From the NCBI GenBank assembly GCA_950295325.1, contig OX485803.1, forward strand, positions 58,171,554 to 58,235,553: a stretch of DNA of 64,000 bases. Direction: 5' to 3'. Position 1 is the stretch's first letter; each line of letters opens with the position of its first letter. A program made the position numbers and the translations under genes. This DNA comes from Polytrichum commune (taxonomy: Eukaryota; Streptophyta; Polytrichopsida; Polytrichales; Polytrichaceae). Under the pieces are notes generated by a model that saw only the letters and a list, made by a program, of their open reading frames with translations, was not told the DNA's origin and did no database searches. Positions 47,403 through 57,889 of the stretch are shown piece after piece.

Positions 47403-48302
47403 TTAGGGTTGTTGATGGTGGAGAGGGTGTGTTCTTGCATACATATATTGACCACCCTCAACCCACCCACCCCGTCAACAGACCGTCACAACCGCCCAAT
47501 GTAACCCAACCACCCCTTGTAAGTAATTGTATTAGTTCAAGTTATAGATGCAACCACCAACATGTAGTAATAGCCTTCGGGTAGAAAGACTCTTCATGTT
47601 TGCTTGTCTCCTTGGGGGATGACATATGTATTTATCTGTCTATCTATCTTACATCCATAAAAAGTAATTCTATCATATTCATGTTTACAAGAAGGTGTAT
47701 TTATAGGTTATATTAAATCTTTTAAAATTCGACAATTTTGGTGTGATATGTTTTTTTTGGATACCCCAAACATGCATGTACCCAGAGTGGAAAATTCAAG
47801 ATTATCATGGCCGATTTTTGGACCTCTAGATGCTCCACATTTACTTACACCTTTATCAAATTATATTGGAAATCATTTAAACCAATAAACAATGTGAAAA
47901 TTTGTTATTAATGTGACACTAACGGTGTAAAAAGTCCCACGGAGGGTCCTCATTGTAAACTCCTCTCGGATTTATTTCCTAATTAAATCGATTAAAATGA
48001 ACCGTACTACCATACCAATTAACACATGATAGTTATCTTCTTGAGTGAGGGCGCCCACATGTCATGTAATAGTTGGATGGAACACATGAAAAAGTTGACG
48101 TGGCATGGACGTGCACAAGAGCCCGTGTGAAATTAAATGCCACATGCTCCAAGAGACATGCGAGTTTTGGCAGTATTCAGGGTGATGATAGATAGTGGTA
48201 TCTTCCGGCACACAAATCACCTACCTCTCTCCAGATCATGGCCTTTAAGTTACTAGGGGGTCATCACGAGTACACCCACATGCAATGCAAGCAACAATGA
48301 AC
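47403..48302. other. Gene-less stretch with a TCTA-like tail
   Basis: (TCTA)n-like tail at 47635-47650 ('ctgtctatctatctt') may mark the end of another SINE-like insertion whose head I could not identify. 48030-48110 repeats part of 38055-38140. Confidence 0.4.
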
Positions 48303-48500
48303 AGGGAGAAGTGGCTGCTAGTTACAGATGAACCAGTTGAGTTTGAGAAATAAGCGGTTGAAGCTCGAATCTCCAGGAAAAATTACTCATCATCTTAGAG
48401 AAATGGATGGAATATACCCCAATTTAATAGAGGAAAATTGCAAGATGTTGACATGTAACCGGAAACACTAGGATTTCGACCGATGATGCCCAAAACCCTT
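48303..48500 (-). mobile_element. MITE family G, copy 4
   Basis: 'gctagttacagatgaaccag', 'ttgagtttgagaaataagcgg', 'ggaatataccc', 'aagatgttgacatgtaaccgg', 'aacactaggatttcgacc'. It borders the GC-richer island on its left. Confidence 0.7.
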
Positions 48501-49131
48501 GGCCGACAATGCCAAGCAACAACGAAATCGACCAAAACAGCCCCAGACAGGAATTAGGCAGGAATTTCATACCCAAGCTAAGCTGTTGGTGATGTTGGGG
48601 AAAGTGGACGCGTTCAATTACTTGGAATGTACTTAACTGTACTTAAGCGGCAGGAATGCATTTAATCCGTTTGCAGATGTGAATCAACTTGGGTTTCTCC
48701 TTCCCCCCCAAACTACGTGCACTGTATATTACATTAATCTGACACACATTGTTAAGGCGTTGGAGACATCCAAACCAAATAATTCAATGAGACCTGCCAT
48801 GTTCATAGTGGAAAGGACACCTTTTTCACCTGCCAGCTCAACCTTCTTCGTCTCCCCCTTCAGACAGGAAGAAACTCACCATAGCAGAGCTTGCATAGCC
48901 TATAGGCTGACATTCTTGCAGCATTTTGCATTCTGGCATTTTGCACTTTGGAGTCGGTGGACGTTAACCTCTGGGAGAACTGTTTGTCTACAAGCATCCA
49001 TCTTCTTCATCCGCTCCGCCCAACTCACGCAAGGTCGGAATGCAAACCTACCGGAAGTTTGTGTGAATGTGTAGGCTGGCCGATCAGTGAGGACATGGCG
49101 ACATGGTGCTGGAAATGCTTGCAAACCAACC

Positions 49132-49159
49132 GATCACGAATGTGAGAGCATTCGTGATC
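49132..49159. repeat. Perfect 11-bp hairpin
   Basis: GATCACGAATG (49132-49142) and CATTCGTGATC (49149-49159) pair perfectly around a 6-nt loop. Too short to be a MITE; it may be a structured RNA element or a palindromic protein-binding site in the upstream region. Confidence 0.6.
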
Positions 49160-50418
49160 ATAAGTTGTGTGCAAGGTGATTGTAATGTGAGGCGGCAATT
49201 GTAGTTGAGAGGAGGAGAGCTCTGTCTTTGTCTTTCTCTCTGTCGACTCTGTCTCTCCCACTTGTGAGTTGGATGATGATTAATTGTATTGTAAAGCAGG
49301 CGGCATTGAGTGGCTGCTTCTTGACTTGGACCACTTTGGATGGAAATGCTTGCATATAATCTGCAGTCATGAATCTGAGGGGCTCTGTCCAGTTGCCCGG
49401 GAGCCTATAACAACAATGTAGGGTTAAGCATTGGAAGCGTCTCCTCTGTCTCTTGGTCTGTCTTGTCTCGCAACCGGCCCGACTCCATGTGGCTTGGATG
49501 GTTCTTAATTAGCAGCAGTTGCTACTTGATGACATGGATCACCCAAGACGGAAATCGCGTGAATCCGTCGTGCAATCTATCTCGAGTTATGCAGAACCAT
49601 GGAGTGTGCGAGGCAATTCTGGCTAAGAGAAAGAGAGAAAGACAGTGCTCTCGACATTGTCTCTCCCTCCAGTCGGAATCCACATTTACTGAATGTAGCA
49701 CAAAGAGTGGCTGCCTCCATTCCGTCGTGAGGCTGGTAGAGAGTGAAATGCTCATGACATGCTCCGCCGACTGACTTGCAATCACATTTTGTATGTATGT
49801 GAAGAACTGCATGTAGCATTTCCATGGATCATTTCCTTAGCGTTCATTGGGTTGAAGCTAGAGAGTTAGGCCATCTCCATGTGGCGTTCCACTTACCTTT
49901 GTCCGTAGAGCTGAAGGTGATGGTAACGGATTCCGAGCAGGTGTTCTGCTCCATGGAGTCGCGTAATCTTGTGCATCCAGTGCAATTCTTCTTAGCCTGC
50001 TGTATGTGAACCGGAGTGCACATCTCTCTAATGCAGCAGTAGGATTGGCTACTTCGATTCGGTCTCGAGGTAGCGCACATCACTGGAGGTGGAGCTAGCC
50101 ATGCCAAGTGTAGCACAGGGGAATTACGAAATGCTCACCGGCGACATGCTCCAGTGACTGATTTTCACCGCACTCTGTCTGTAGCAGCAGTGCCATATAC
50201 TTAAATGTCCACGGGATTAAGGGTGTAAGGGATTAAGGATTCCATCTCCATTTGGGCTTATATGGAGATTAAGGACTTAAGGATGCCATCTCCATGTGCC
50301 GGCTTCCGTAATACGTGACCTCTCTGGAAAGGGTGGTAAGAAAGCCACGCATTCGGACTAGGCGGCTGGTTGGTCCATTCAGTGGCTGGCTCTAAAGTGC
50401 TGCATTGTCACATAGTCG

Positions 50419-50458
50419 CCGCACAATGCCGCAAAATGACGCACTATGCCGCACTGTG
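50419..50458 (+). repeat. Four tandem decamers (CCGCAnnATG type)
   Basis: ccgcacaatg, ccgcaaaatg, acgcactatg and ccgcactgtg follow one another directly. Immediately after, at about 50466-50501, 'ctcgagatcgaccgatc' and 'ttggtcggtcgag' form an imperfect inverted repeat. Confidence 0.75.
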
Positions 50459-50920
50459 TCACTGTCTCGAGATCGACCGATCGCTCGGTTGGTCGGTCGA
50501 GGGCATTAATCTAGACACGGTACAGGAAATGTAGAGCTTGCTTCAAGAGGTGACGTAATGCAGTTAGTTCACTGCTTCAATTCGTCCATCTCCAGATAGT
50601 GAGCCAGACATACTTCCCTCACCTCTCGATTTTCCAAGTGGAAACCTTTGTCATGTGCAGAACCTATGTGCCGAGTCACCTTACCGCGCCTGTACATGCC
50701 TGGCCTACACCTAATCCCGTGCAACCCTGTGACTCTGTGACGTCTAGTTCTGCGTTTTAGATCGATCGGTACTACTCCCCGGGGCTGTAGTTTGAAAATG
50801 TATGTAAAGGGTTTAGCTTGCTGCTGCATGCTACTGTGGCTGGTGTTTACCTAATCTCTTGCAACGTTCATTCATGCCAACGTTCCGACTGACTCTGCGT
50901 ACTTAATTGACTCTCTGCAT

Positions 50921-50943
50921 TTCATGATTATTCCAGGTCGCGC
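50921..50943 (+). other. Possible 3' splice site upstream of the ORF
   Basis: Pyrimidine-rich 'gactctctgcatttcatgat' runs into 'tattccag|gtcgc' about 40 bp before the ORF's ATG. It fits a plant acceptor and would make the 318-codon frame part of a terminal exon, but no matching donor was identified. Confidence 0.3.
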
Positions 50944-50975
50944 AACCTGCAGTCAGCGACTCAGGCCGATCAAGG

Positions 50976-51932
50976 ATGTCTTCCAGCGACGACCTTTTTT
51001 ATTTAAATCCCCGCCGCACCATCGCGGTATGGTGCTGGGCCCAGATGGATGCCACCATGGAGGGAGTAACCCACCTTCTGTTTCTCCTAACGACCCGAAA
51101 TCTGTGGAATGCTGGGATTCCACCCCAGCTGGAGGGTTGGGGCCCGGGCTTCCACCGTCGTGGCGGATCCCTGTTTCTCGAGCGCCTGTGGCTTTACCAT
51201 GCGGCCATGATTCTGCACTTGGTGGATGACTTTTCTGACCCATGGCAGATCCTGGACGAGGGGCGTCAGCCTGGCCAGGTGTGGCCGGGGGTGCTACGTC
51301 TGCTCAGAAGCTTCTTCTTCCCGGAGCAGCCGATCCGATCGCCTCCACCCGTTCCATCCCGCCGGCGAGCTGCGCCAACGGAGCCTATTTATATAATATC
51401 CCTACCGACTATCACCGAGGTCTCCTCAGATGAGGAGCTCTTTGATGAGTACTCACCGAGGTGCACCGATCATCGCGATGCACCGCCCAGTGTAACTGAA
51501 TCGGAGGTCTCCGAATTCGAACTAGTCGAGGAGGATGCGGAGGAGGCAGAGCAACTGATCTTTGGGCCTATGTCTCCAAACCACAGTCCACGTCCTGAAA
51601 CCATGGCAATTGCAGATGAAGATCTCCATGGATCAGTACTCCCCATGACAACTAAGCCGCATCCTCCTCATGCGATCTTTTCATTCGATGAGGAGTTCTC
51701 CGGACCCATCTCGCCGCCGAGGGCGAATCCTGTCATGATTGTTACTTTTCCAGATGATGACCACTTTGCACCGATGCCGCCGGTGGAAACTAGAGAGGTT
51801 GTCCACGGAGTTGACCACTTTCCACCGCTGCCGCCGGTGGTAATTACCGAGATCCTCGACGAAGAGGAACTCTTTCCGCCGCTGCCGCCGGTGACAGTTA
51901 CCGAAATCTTTCTCGACTCCGACTTGGCTTGA
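50976..51932 (+). CDS. Unknown protein with acidic/aromatic/proline repeats (318 residues)
   Basis: This is the longest, most gene-like frame in the window. The ATG has A at -3. It ends at TGA 51930-51932. I recognise no family. Residues about 15-115 are Trp/Leu-rich and could fold (TRNLWNAGIPPQLEGWGPGF; LWLYHAAMILHLVDDF; VWPGVLRLLRSFFFPEQP). Residues 120-135 are Pro/Arg-rich. From about residue 145 the protein is acidic and carries a degenerate repeat, roughly [IV]-T-E-[IV]-x-x-D-[DE]-E-[LH]-F-x-P-[LM]-P-P: 146-161, 234-248, 255-269, 274-287, 290-305 and a truncated 308-318, with a weaker copy at 191-201. The acidic-hydrophobic pattern recalls transcriptional activation segments or docking motifs (inference). 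It may be a terminal exon or a complete small gene. CpG-rich third positions differ from the AT-rich flanks. Confidence 0.6.
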   Translation: MSSSDDLFYLNPRRTIAVWCWAQMDATMEGVTHLLFLLTTRNLWNAGIPPQLEGWGPGFHRRGGSLFLERLWLYHAAMILHLVDDFSDPWQILDEGRQPGQVWPGVLRLLRSFFFPEQPIRSPPPVPSRRRAAPTEPIYIISLPTITEVSSDEELFDEYSPRCTDHRDAPPSVTESEVSEFELVEEDAEEAEQLIFGPMSPNHSPRPETMAIADEDLHGSVLPMTTKPHPPHAIFSFDEEFSGPISPPRANPVMIVTFPDDDHFAPMPPVETREVVHGVDHFPPLPPVVITEILDEEELFPPLPPVTVTEIFLDSDLA

Positions 51933-52042
51933 GATTCTTGGAGGGAAGGGAGGCTGGCTGGCTGGCTGGACACCCTCATCACATACTTACCGTCTTCCGA
52001 CCTTCGTCCGCCTTTACATGTACATGGGCAATATCAGCACGC

Positions 52043-52064
52043 AGATAGATAGATAGATAGATAG
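52043..52064 (+). repeat. (AGAT)n microsatellite
   Basis: 'agatagatagatagatag' some 110 bp after the ORF stop, possibly within its 3' UTR. (AGAT)n tails also resemble the tail of the window's SINE, but no SINE body precedes it. Confidence 0.9.
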
Positions 52065-52065
52065 A

Positions 52066-53026
52066 CGACTCACTGCAGGCACAACACCTGCTTCAGAATA
52101 GTGTCCATTTCTAGAGTTTCAGGTCCAGGATGAACACCTTGTCATTCCCTTATGTCTTTACGTGCAATCCCAAATGCATCCACTACTGTAGTGTAAGACT
52201 GTTGTTAGGCGCTGCAATGAGAGATACTCTGATTGTGGAGCACTACACTGTATTCAGTGTCACGCACACTATTTTGCAAAAGGCCTAAACTGGATGCCTG
52301 GAGGTCTCAAAGTGTTGCACCTGCTAATCATCAATATGACACTATTTGTCAACCTAAGTAGAAAAATTTCAAGTAAAAATTTACCTATAGTATGACATCT
52401 ACCGTAACATATTGGGAGACTTGAGATTCTAGTTTTGCGTCTTAGTTTGCAAGGGGAAGATGTTGTTGAGCATTCTAATGTCAAGTGTCGATAATGTACA
52501 CTTTAGTCAACTTGTAGACCATTATGCAAGATAGGCATAGAGCCCATACCACTATCGAACATACTCATGCCAAGATATTAGGAAGCTCACTTGAACGCCG
52601 AGTGTCATGAGGTGACACTAATGACGAAGTTGTTGATCATTAGTGCAACCTAACATATGCCTCGAACTAGGGTAAGTGACACTGTTACACATGTCACACT
52701 GAATACCATAAGCGTCGTAGCACCCATGGAACATGGTTTGAATGAGTATAATGCGCGATACGTTCTGTGGTTGGTCGGACACACACACCATAGCCGAAGA
52801 ATCTTGGCGTTGTGTTTGAATAGTAGGTGACATGAGTACGACCTCCTGTTGAGGACACCAGTGTGCAACTAGATATGATATGTTTATGGATGATGGCTTC
52901 ATCAGTGGCATGATCCAGTTGTTCCTCAATACGGCTCCCTTGGAGGTGGAGAACTGTTGGGTGAATCGAAGTTACTCCGAGTCTTCCAGCGTAATTGATG
53001 ATTGAATGATGGCTGCATGCTGGTAC
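52066..53026. other. Gene-less stretch
   Basis: No gene supported. A minus frame at 52618-52929 (103 codons) shows no domain. The boundary between the GC-richer island and AT-rich DNA falls at about 52.1 kb. Confidence 0.4.
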
Positions 53027-53662
53027 ACCCTACTACTGTGTCTTCCATCCACTCACCCTGGCAGTGCCGTTGCCTTTGTACAAGTCAATAGGCACCATAA
53101 ACATCTTTGTTTAATACTGTGGGCCACACTATTTATCATCATCAGCCCACATTAATTGTCTTGTGATGATGATTTGAAGGGAGGCTAGCTAGAGAGGGTG
53201 TCACATGGCACTTGGTGTAGCTACATCACAAGTCACGAAGACCATTGTGGTTAACATGACACACTGACTCCAATCTCACATTTCATAATAATAATAATAA
53301 TAATATAGGTGATGCACTTAGAGGAGTTACAGTTCTTGACATAGGTACTTGCCATTGTGTCATCCATCCACCTGTCTTTGGATATGTTGTTGTCTTTGTA
53401 CAAAGTCAATAGGCGCACTAAACATCCATGTTGAATAGTGTGGGCCACACTATATATCATCGTCAACTCACATTGATTGTCTTGCAATGACTTGGGGGCA
53501 AGCTAGAGAGGGTGTGACATGGCACTTGGTGCAGCTATATGACAAATCACGAAGGCTGCTCTAATTAACATGGCACACTGATTTGAATCATGCATTAAAT
53601 CAAATATTTAGTGTAGCTATTGCATTTACAGGAAGTTATAGCTTACATTCTTGGCATATAAG
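53027..53662 (+). repeat. Tandem duplication, unit about 0.32 kb
   Basis: 53027-53345 and 53346-53662 align in order: 'tttgtacaagtcaataggca / tttgtacaaagtcaataggc', 'gtgggccacactat' in both, 'gctagagagggtgt', 'acatggcacttggtg', 'gacacactgac / ggcacactgat', 'gatgcacttagaggagttac / attgcatttacaggaagtta'. An (AAT)n expansion (53285-53305) occurs only in the first copy. Non-coding. Confidence 0.85.
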
Positions 53663-54675
53663 TGTCAAGGTTCACTGCCAAGTTGTTTACATGGCTTTTT
53701 CTTGTTTAATTGTAGAATTTTGCGTGTGAACATGATCTGTATAAGAAAGATGTTAAGGTGAGAATGAGTGTTTCAAAGTGGGCAACTATATACTTCACAA
53801 TGAATACTATTGATTATAAGGATTTAAAAAACACAATTCATCTGTTGAGTTTGCCAAAAATCAACACTTAACACTATCCATTTTGGTGGGGGCCTAGGGG
53901 AGCATAACCACTTTGGAGTAAAGGCGCCCATAACCAATCACTTAAGAGATCATGTGCCAGATTTGGAGACGTATAAGGTGGTGCAGGTGGTGCATGACAT
54001 TAAAGTAAAGGCGCCTACTCTCGGTCCAGATCCCATGGGCAATCTATAGGGTATCGGAATTTCTATCAGGTTAGGACTAAGTCTTGATCATGCTGGGGTT
54101 GAATTTTGATCAAGCCGGAACCAATAATGTCATGGCACATGTCCTAATGCTTTTGAGTGCTAATGTGAAGAGGAACGAGTAGTTATGACAAACTCTAGAC
54201 ATTGGTAATGTGTTCGAGTCAAGTTTTGGCTTCAAAAATTCATAGGAATTTCAATTTAAGAAATAATATTACCGAAAAATTTACAGTCCTCCCAATTTCT
54301 ATCTTCCTGCACGGAAAAAATTACACCGCCTTATTTTTCTCCAGATTTGACACAAAATCTCTTAAGTGATCGGTTATGAAACGCCGAGGGCTGCCAACAT
54401 GAAGGTTTGGGCACTTGGCTCCTAGTTGGTGGGACCAAGAAGGCATTGGGTGGCAAGTAGGCTACGGTGAAGGCAGGCATGTGGGAAGCAGCTCGAGGGG
54501 TTTCCGTTTACAATAGGCCCCGCAATTCAGGGCCATGGCTATAAGGAAGATGCTGGCTGTTAAGCAACGCCATGCCTACATGCCTTGTTGTCCAAGCTAG
54601 GCCCCAAACTAAATTAATGGGGGCAATTTAACCACAATTTACTTAGGGGGGGGGGGGTGGGGGGTTGAGTTTGTA
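53663..54675. other. Gene-less stretch
   Basis: No gene supported. G12 run at 54646-54657. Confidence 0.4.
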
Positions 54676-54898
54676 CTACACCGATTATCTTAAGTAGTGT
54701 GTGTTACTATTTGGAGTTATGCAGTGCAATAACGTCTTACTCATGAGTTTCATTTTTACTAACAAAAGTTCAATAAGTTGTTCAAACATTATAGGACATA
54801 AAGGATTTTGCTTGGTTAAGTATTACATTCTCAATAAATAGTTATAGGACTACGTGACTCCGAATAGCAACATGCACTAATTGGGGTGATCGATGTAG
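54676..54898. mobile_element. MITE family C, copy 3 (diverged)
   Basis: Left 'ctacaccgattatcttaagt' then 'gtgtgttactatttggagtt'. The right end is inverted: 'gactccgaatagcaacatgc', 'actaattggggtgatcgatg', 'tag'. More diverged than the two copies at 7.8 and 11.9 kb. Confidence 0.7.
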
Positions 54899-55558
54899 AT
54901 TTCTATTGTCACAGTAAAAGTGATGAGGGTGCATGGCCTAGTTCAAAGAGCATGGCATCTAGCCTTGCCGTCGATGAGTGAGGGCCAAGTAGACCCATTT
55001 TATACATGGCTTGGGGCCAACCCGAGCATCGGCCTGATTCATGTGCAATCAAGATTTCAATCTAGCCCAAACTTTATCAACTGTTTGTAGGCCCAACCTT
55101 GTCACATGTGAAGTGATGAGGCCCGATTCTAGGTCATGATATTCTTGAGGGGAAAGTGTAGTGGAGAGAATTAACCTTTTATGGACTGACGGTAGAGATG
55201 TTTAGTTTCCAATGGATAAGCCCAATCCGGCCCATGTTGAGATTTCAAGCCAAGGAAAAGCTTGTCCCGATTTCTTCAAGCCGGCCCAAAAGGTTGGCGC
55301 CAAAATTATGCCACCTTGGATGCCACATGGGATGAGTGAGCGTTTGGGCCCAACTTTAGTATAAAACCTTTGGGTTAGATTTGATAAATCAAGCAATCCT
55401 ATTGGGCCATAATTTTAGAGTTTGGGTTGACCCTCAATCCAACCCCAGGTATAAAGTGGGCACAATCATTTCCATATTAAGGGCGTTATGGTCTTGAAAG
55501 GCAATTTTCGGTCTCTTTGAGAGTCCTTGGATTCTTTTCCCACACTTGTAATAAGATA
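54899..55558. other. Gene-less stretch with family D trace
   Basis: 'ttcaaagagcatggcatcta' near 54935-54960 resembles a family D end. No gene supported. Confidence 0.4.
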
Positions 55559-55665
55559 CTCCCTCCGTCCCAAAATTATAGTCCTACTCCCCGGAGTTTA
55601 ATATCCCAAACATTTTGGGATATTAAACTCCGGGGAGTGGGACTATAATTTTGGGACGGAGGGAG
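55559..55665. mobile_element. Stowaway-like MITE 2 (near-perfect hairpin)
   Basis: CTCCCTCCGTCCCAAAATTA at the left and its inverse at the right, TA-flanked, 107 bp. Almost the entire unit is a palindrome centred on 'caaacattttgg'. The low arm divergence suggests a young copy. Confidence 0.92.
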
Positions 55666-56668
55666 TATATGTTTACGAAAACGAAAGAAAAGAAAAGAAA
55701 AGAAAAAACACCTCTTCTTTGTTGAGGAACTCATTCACATATGCAAAAATGACTTTAAAAGGAGGTTGGAAACAAGGTTTGCTTCATATGGAAAATTTTA
55801 TGTTTTTTCTACATATCTCTTTTCCATCACTTCCCAATACATGTTACATACTGTGAGGGATCAATGTCATTCATTCATTCAATGTTTGGGAATAAACCCA
55901 TAGTTTAATCTCCTTTCCTTTACCAATGACTTTTAACATGCTCAAAATAAAAACACTTGGATATATACCAAGCGGATATTGGCCAATTCCGGTATAGAGT
56001 CTCATTGCGTAATTTTAGCAATTGCATGAACTTTGAAGTACATACAAAAGCTAGCTTGCGTATCCAGCTTCCCTTTTGTAGTACCCGGCAGTACAAATTC
56101 CCACATGTACTACTACTCCACTTGTAGTACGTGTGTGCCCCCATATTGTGGGCAAAATATAGGAGAGTGGCGTTTGGCTGGCATTACTTAAAAACCCACT
56201 CCAATTCATTGCAACTCCTAATAAGTCCATTGTATGAGGCCGCCGCCTGTGGAATAAGCGAGCCTGAATAATAATTTGTTGTTCCCCTAATTTTGAAGAG
56301 AGGACCACTTGTTACAATTTTTGGACTCACGAAGCCCCATGTGGATGAATTTACAAAACTACATCCATATGTACACTACACACATTCGTCCCAAAGTTTA
56401 TTTTTAAAAAAAATCATCCAATTTCTACGATTATTTGCTCATTTGGCAGTTCATCCATGGAAAGACATGAAAATTCATAAACCGTTTCGTTTCCATTTCT
56501 AGAATCACAAAGTAGCAATTGATTCTCAGGTTAAACATCACTGATGCCCATACCATGGTGTCATGTTTTTTGGTTTTATTACCAAGCCATTGCTTATGGA
56601 GGAATTTGTAGAGATTCCATACCATTAACCCATTGGTACCTCTTAAAGGAGAAACGAGAGCAACATTA
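55666..56668. other. Gene-less stretch
   Basis: A (GAAAA)n tract follows the MITE at about 55683-55707. No gene supported. Confidence 0.4.
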
Positions 56669-57069
56669 CACTAAATATGATATTTAGTGTTTGATATACT
56701 AAATACGAACGCATACACTAAATGTCAATAACCCTATGAAAGTAAGTAACATTAACTGTAAACTCAATCACTAAATATCAACTATGGTAATATGTGGAAG
56801 TTACATGTTTGATTTTAGTGTAAGTAAGGATATGAAAAGAATGACATCGACTTCGGCAGATGAGAAATCAACGAGTAGGAAGGTGGGGCGCCATCCCTAA
56901 AGTCACTAGTCCAATGAAATTCATGCTTCACAAGAAGGGAGGTGCCAATAGGGAAGGTATCGGCACATTTATGTCTAACACTTATTGTCTAGGAATTGAA
57001 AATTTGTGTTGAGCAATTGGGGTGTTAACATTATTAAATATAATCAAACACTAAATATCATATTTAGTG
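56669..57069. mobile_element. MITE family A, copy 2 (inverted, longest)
   Basis: CACTAAATATGATATTTAGTG at the left end and CACTAAATATCATATTTAGTG at the right, TA-flanked. Internal order is the reverse of copies 1 and 3 ('gaacgcatacactaaatgtc', 'tggaagttacatgtt', 'aggaattgaaaat'). It is about 85 bp longer than the others in the middle. Confidence 0.82.
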
Positions 57070-57769
57070 TAGTTCAAACATCTGCAAGGTGAAATGTTGA
57101 CATCCGGACTTTGACCAAGGGTTGAATAATTGGGTTACACTACTAAGTTGGTACCATGCAATGACTTAGAGGGATTCATGGTTTAAGAATGCCATTTGAT
57201 ATTAAAGCAAAACACACACTTTGTTTATTACATTGGAGAAACTTACCACAACACTATGGGCGGACCACTTTTTATGTTCATTTCAATATTACCCTGCTTA
57301 TACCCTTCAAAAAGTATTCTCCCAATCCTATTTATCATTATTACAAATTCTCAATATATACATATAAATAAAAAGCATATATAAATCACATACAAGATCT
57401 CACAAGATAAATGAATAAGTGAATCATGTATTATCTGCAATATTTTAGAGTTTAGTAGAGGATATCTAATTCACTTTCTAACATCTACTTTAGAATTTTG
57501 AATGCACCATATGACTTCACGTTATTCTTAAATACATTTTAATAAATGAAAATACCGCTTACTTCGATTCAAAGGGGTAATTGACCTTCGTTTGTAGGTT
57601 ATAGCATTGCAACCTTACTGGGTTTGGAGGTTAAAATGTCAATGGCAACTGGCCTCTGCATCCATTGTTAGTGACTATTTGCATCTGGAGCTTCAGTTTT
57701 AGATCAACTGCTTACAGAGTAGTTTGGGCGTCATGTGGCAATGAATGGGCCTTCTATCATTTTAGAAGA
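57070..57769. other. Gene-less stretch
   Basis: No gene or bounded element recognised. Confidence 0.4.
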
Positions 57770-57889
57770 ATCTATAGAACATATCTCAAATTTTATAAAG
57801 GAAATCCAAAAGATGTCAACATGTAACTAGTTGAACTAGGAAACACTAGGATTGTGACCGATTGTGCCCAAAAATCTCCCTGGACAATG
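57770..57889 (-). mobile_element. MITE family G, partial copy
   Basis: 'agaagaatctatagaacata', 'aaaagatgtcaacatgtaac', 'ggaaacactaggattgtgac' and 'aaaaatctccctgg' match the family G right half. The left half is degraded. Confidence 0.6.

Larger units (their letters stand above)
48600..50970. other. GC-richer island upstream of the 318-codon ORF, with internal duplications
   Basis: Base composition rises and homopolymer/MITE content falls compared with the rest of the window. Internal modules repeat: 'gttggatgatgattaatt' with 'tgcttcttgacttgga' near 49266-49335, echoed by 'cttggatggttcttaatt' with 'tgctacttgatgacatgga' near 49493-49540. Sequence near 49195-49260 ('gctctgtctttgtc', 'gtcgactctgtctctccc') is echoed by 49650-49678 ('gctctcgacattgtctctcc'). 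Frames such as 48679-49074 plus (131 codons) and 49522-49812 minus have no recognisable domain. It could be a promoter/5' UTR or upstream exons of the following ORF. Confidence 0.4.

Noticed and set aside
50953-51982. Minus-strand frames antisense to the 318-codon ORF (50953-51243, 51668-51982)
   Set aside because: They mirror the repeat and the high GC of the plus-strand frame; the plus frame is far longer and ends cleanly.
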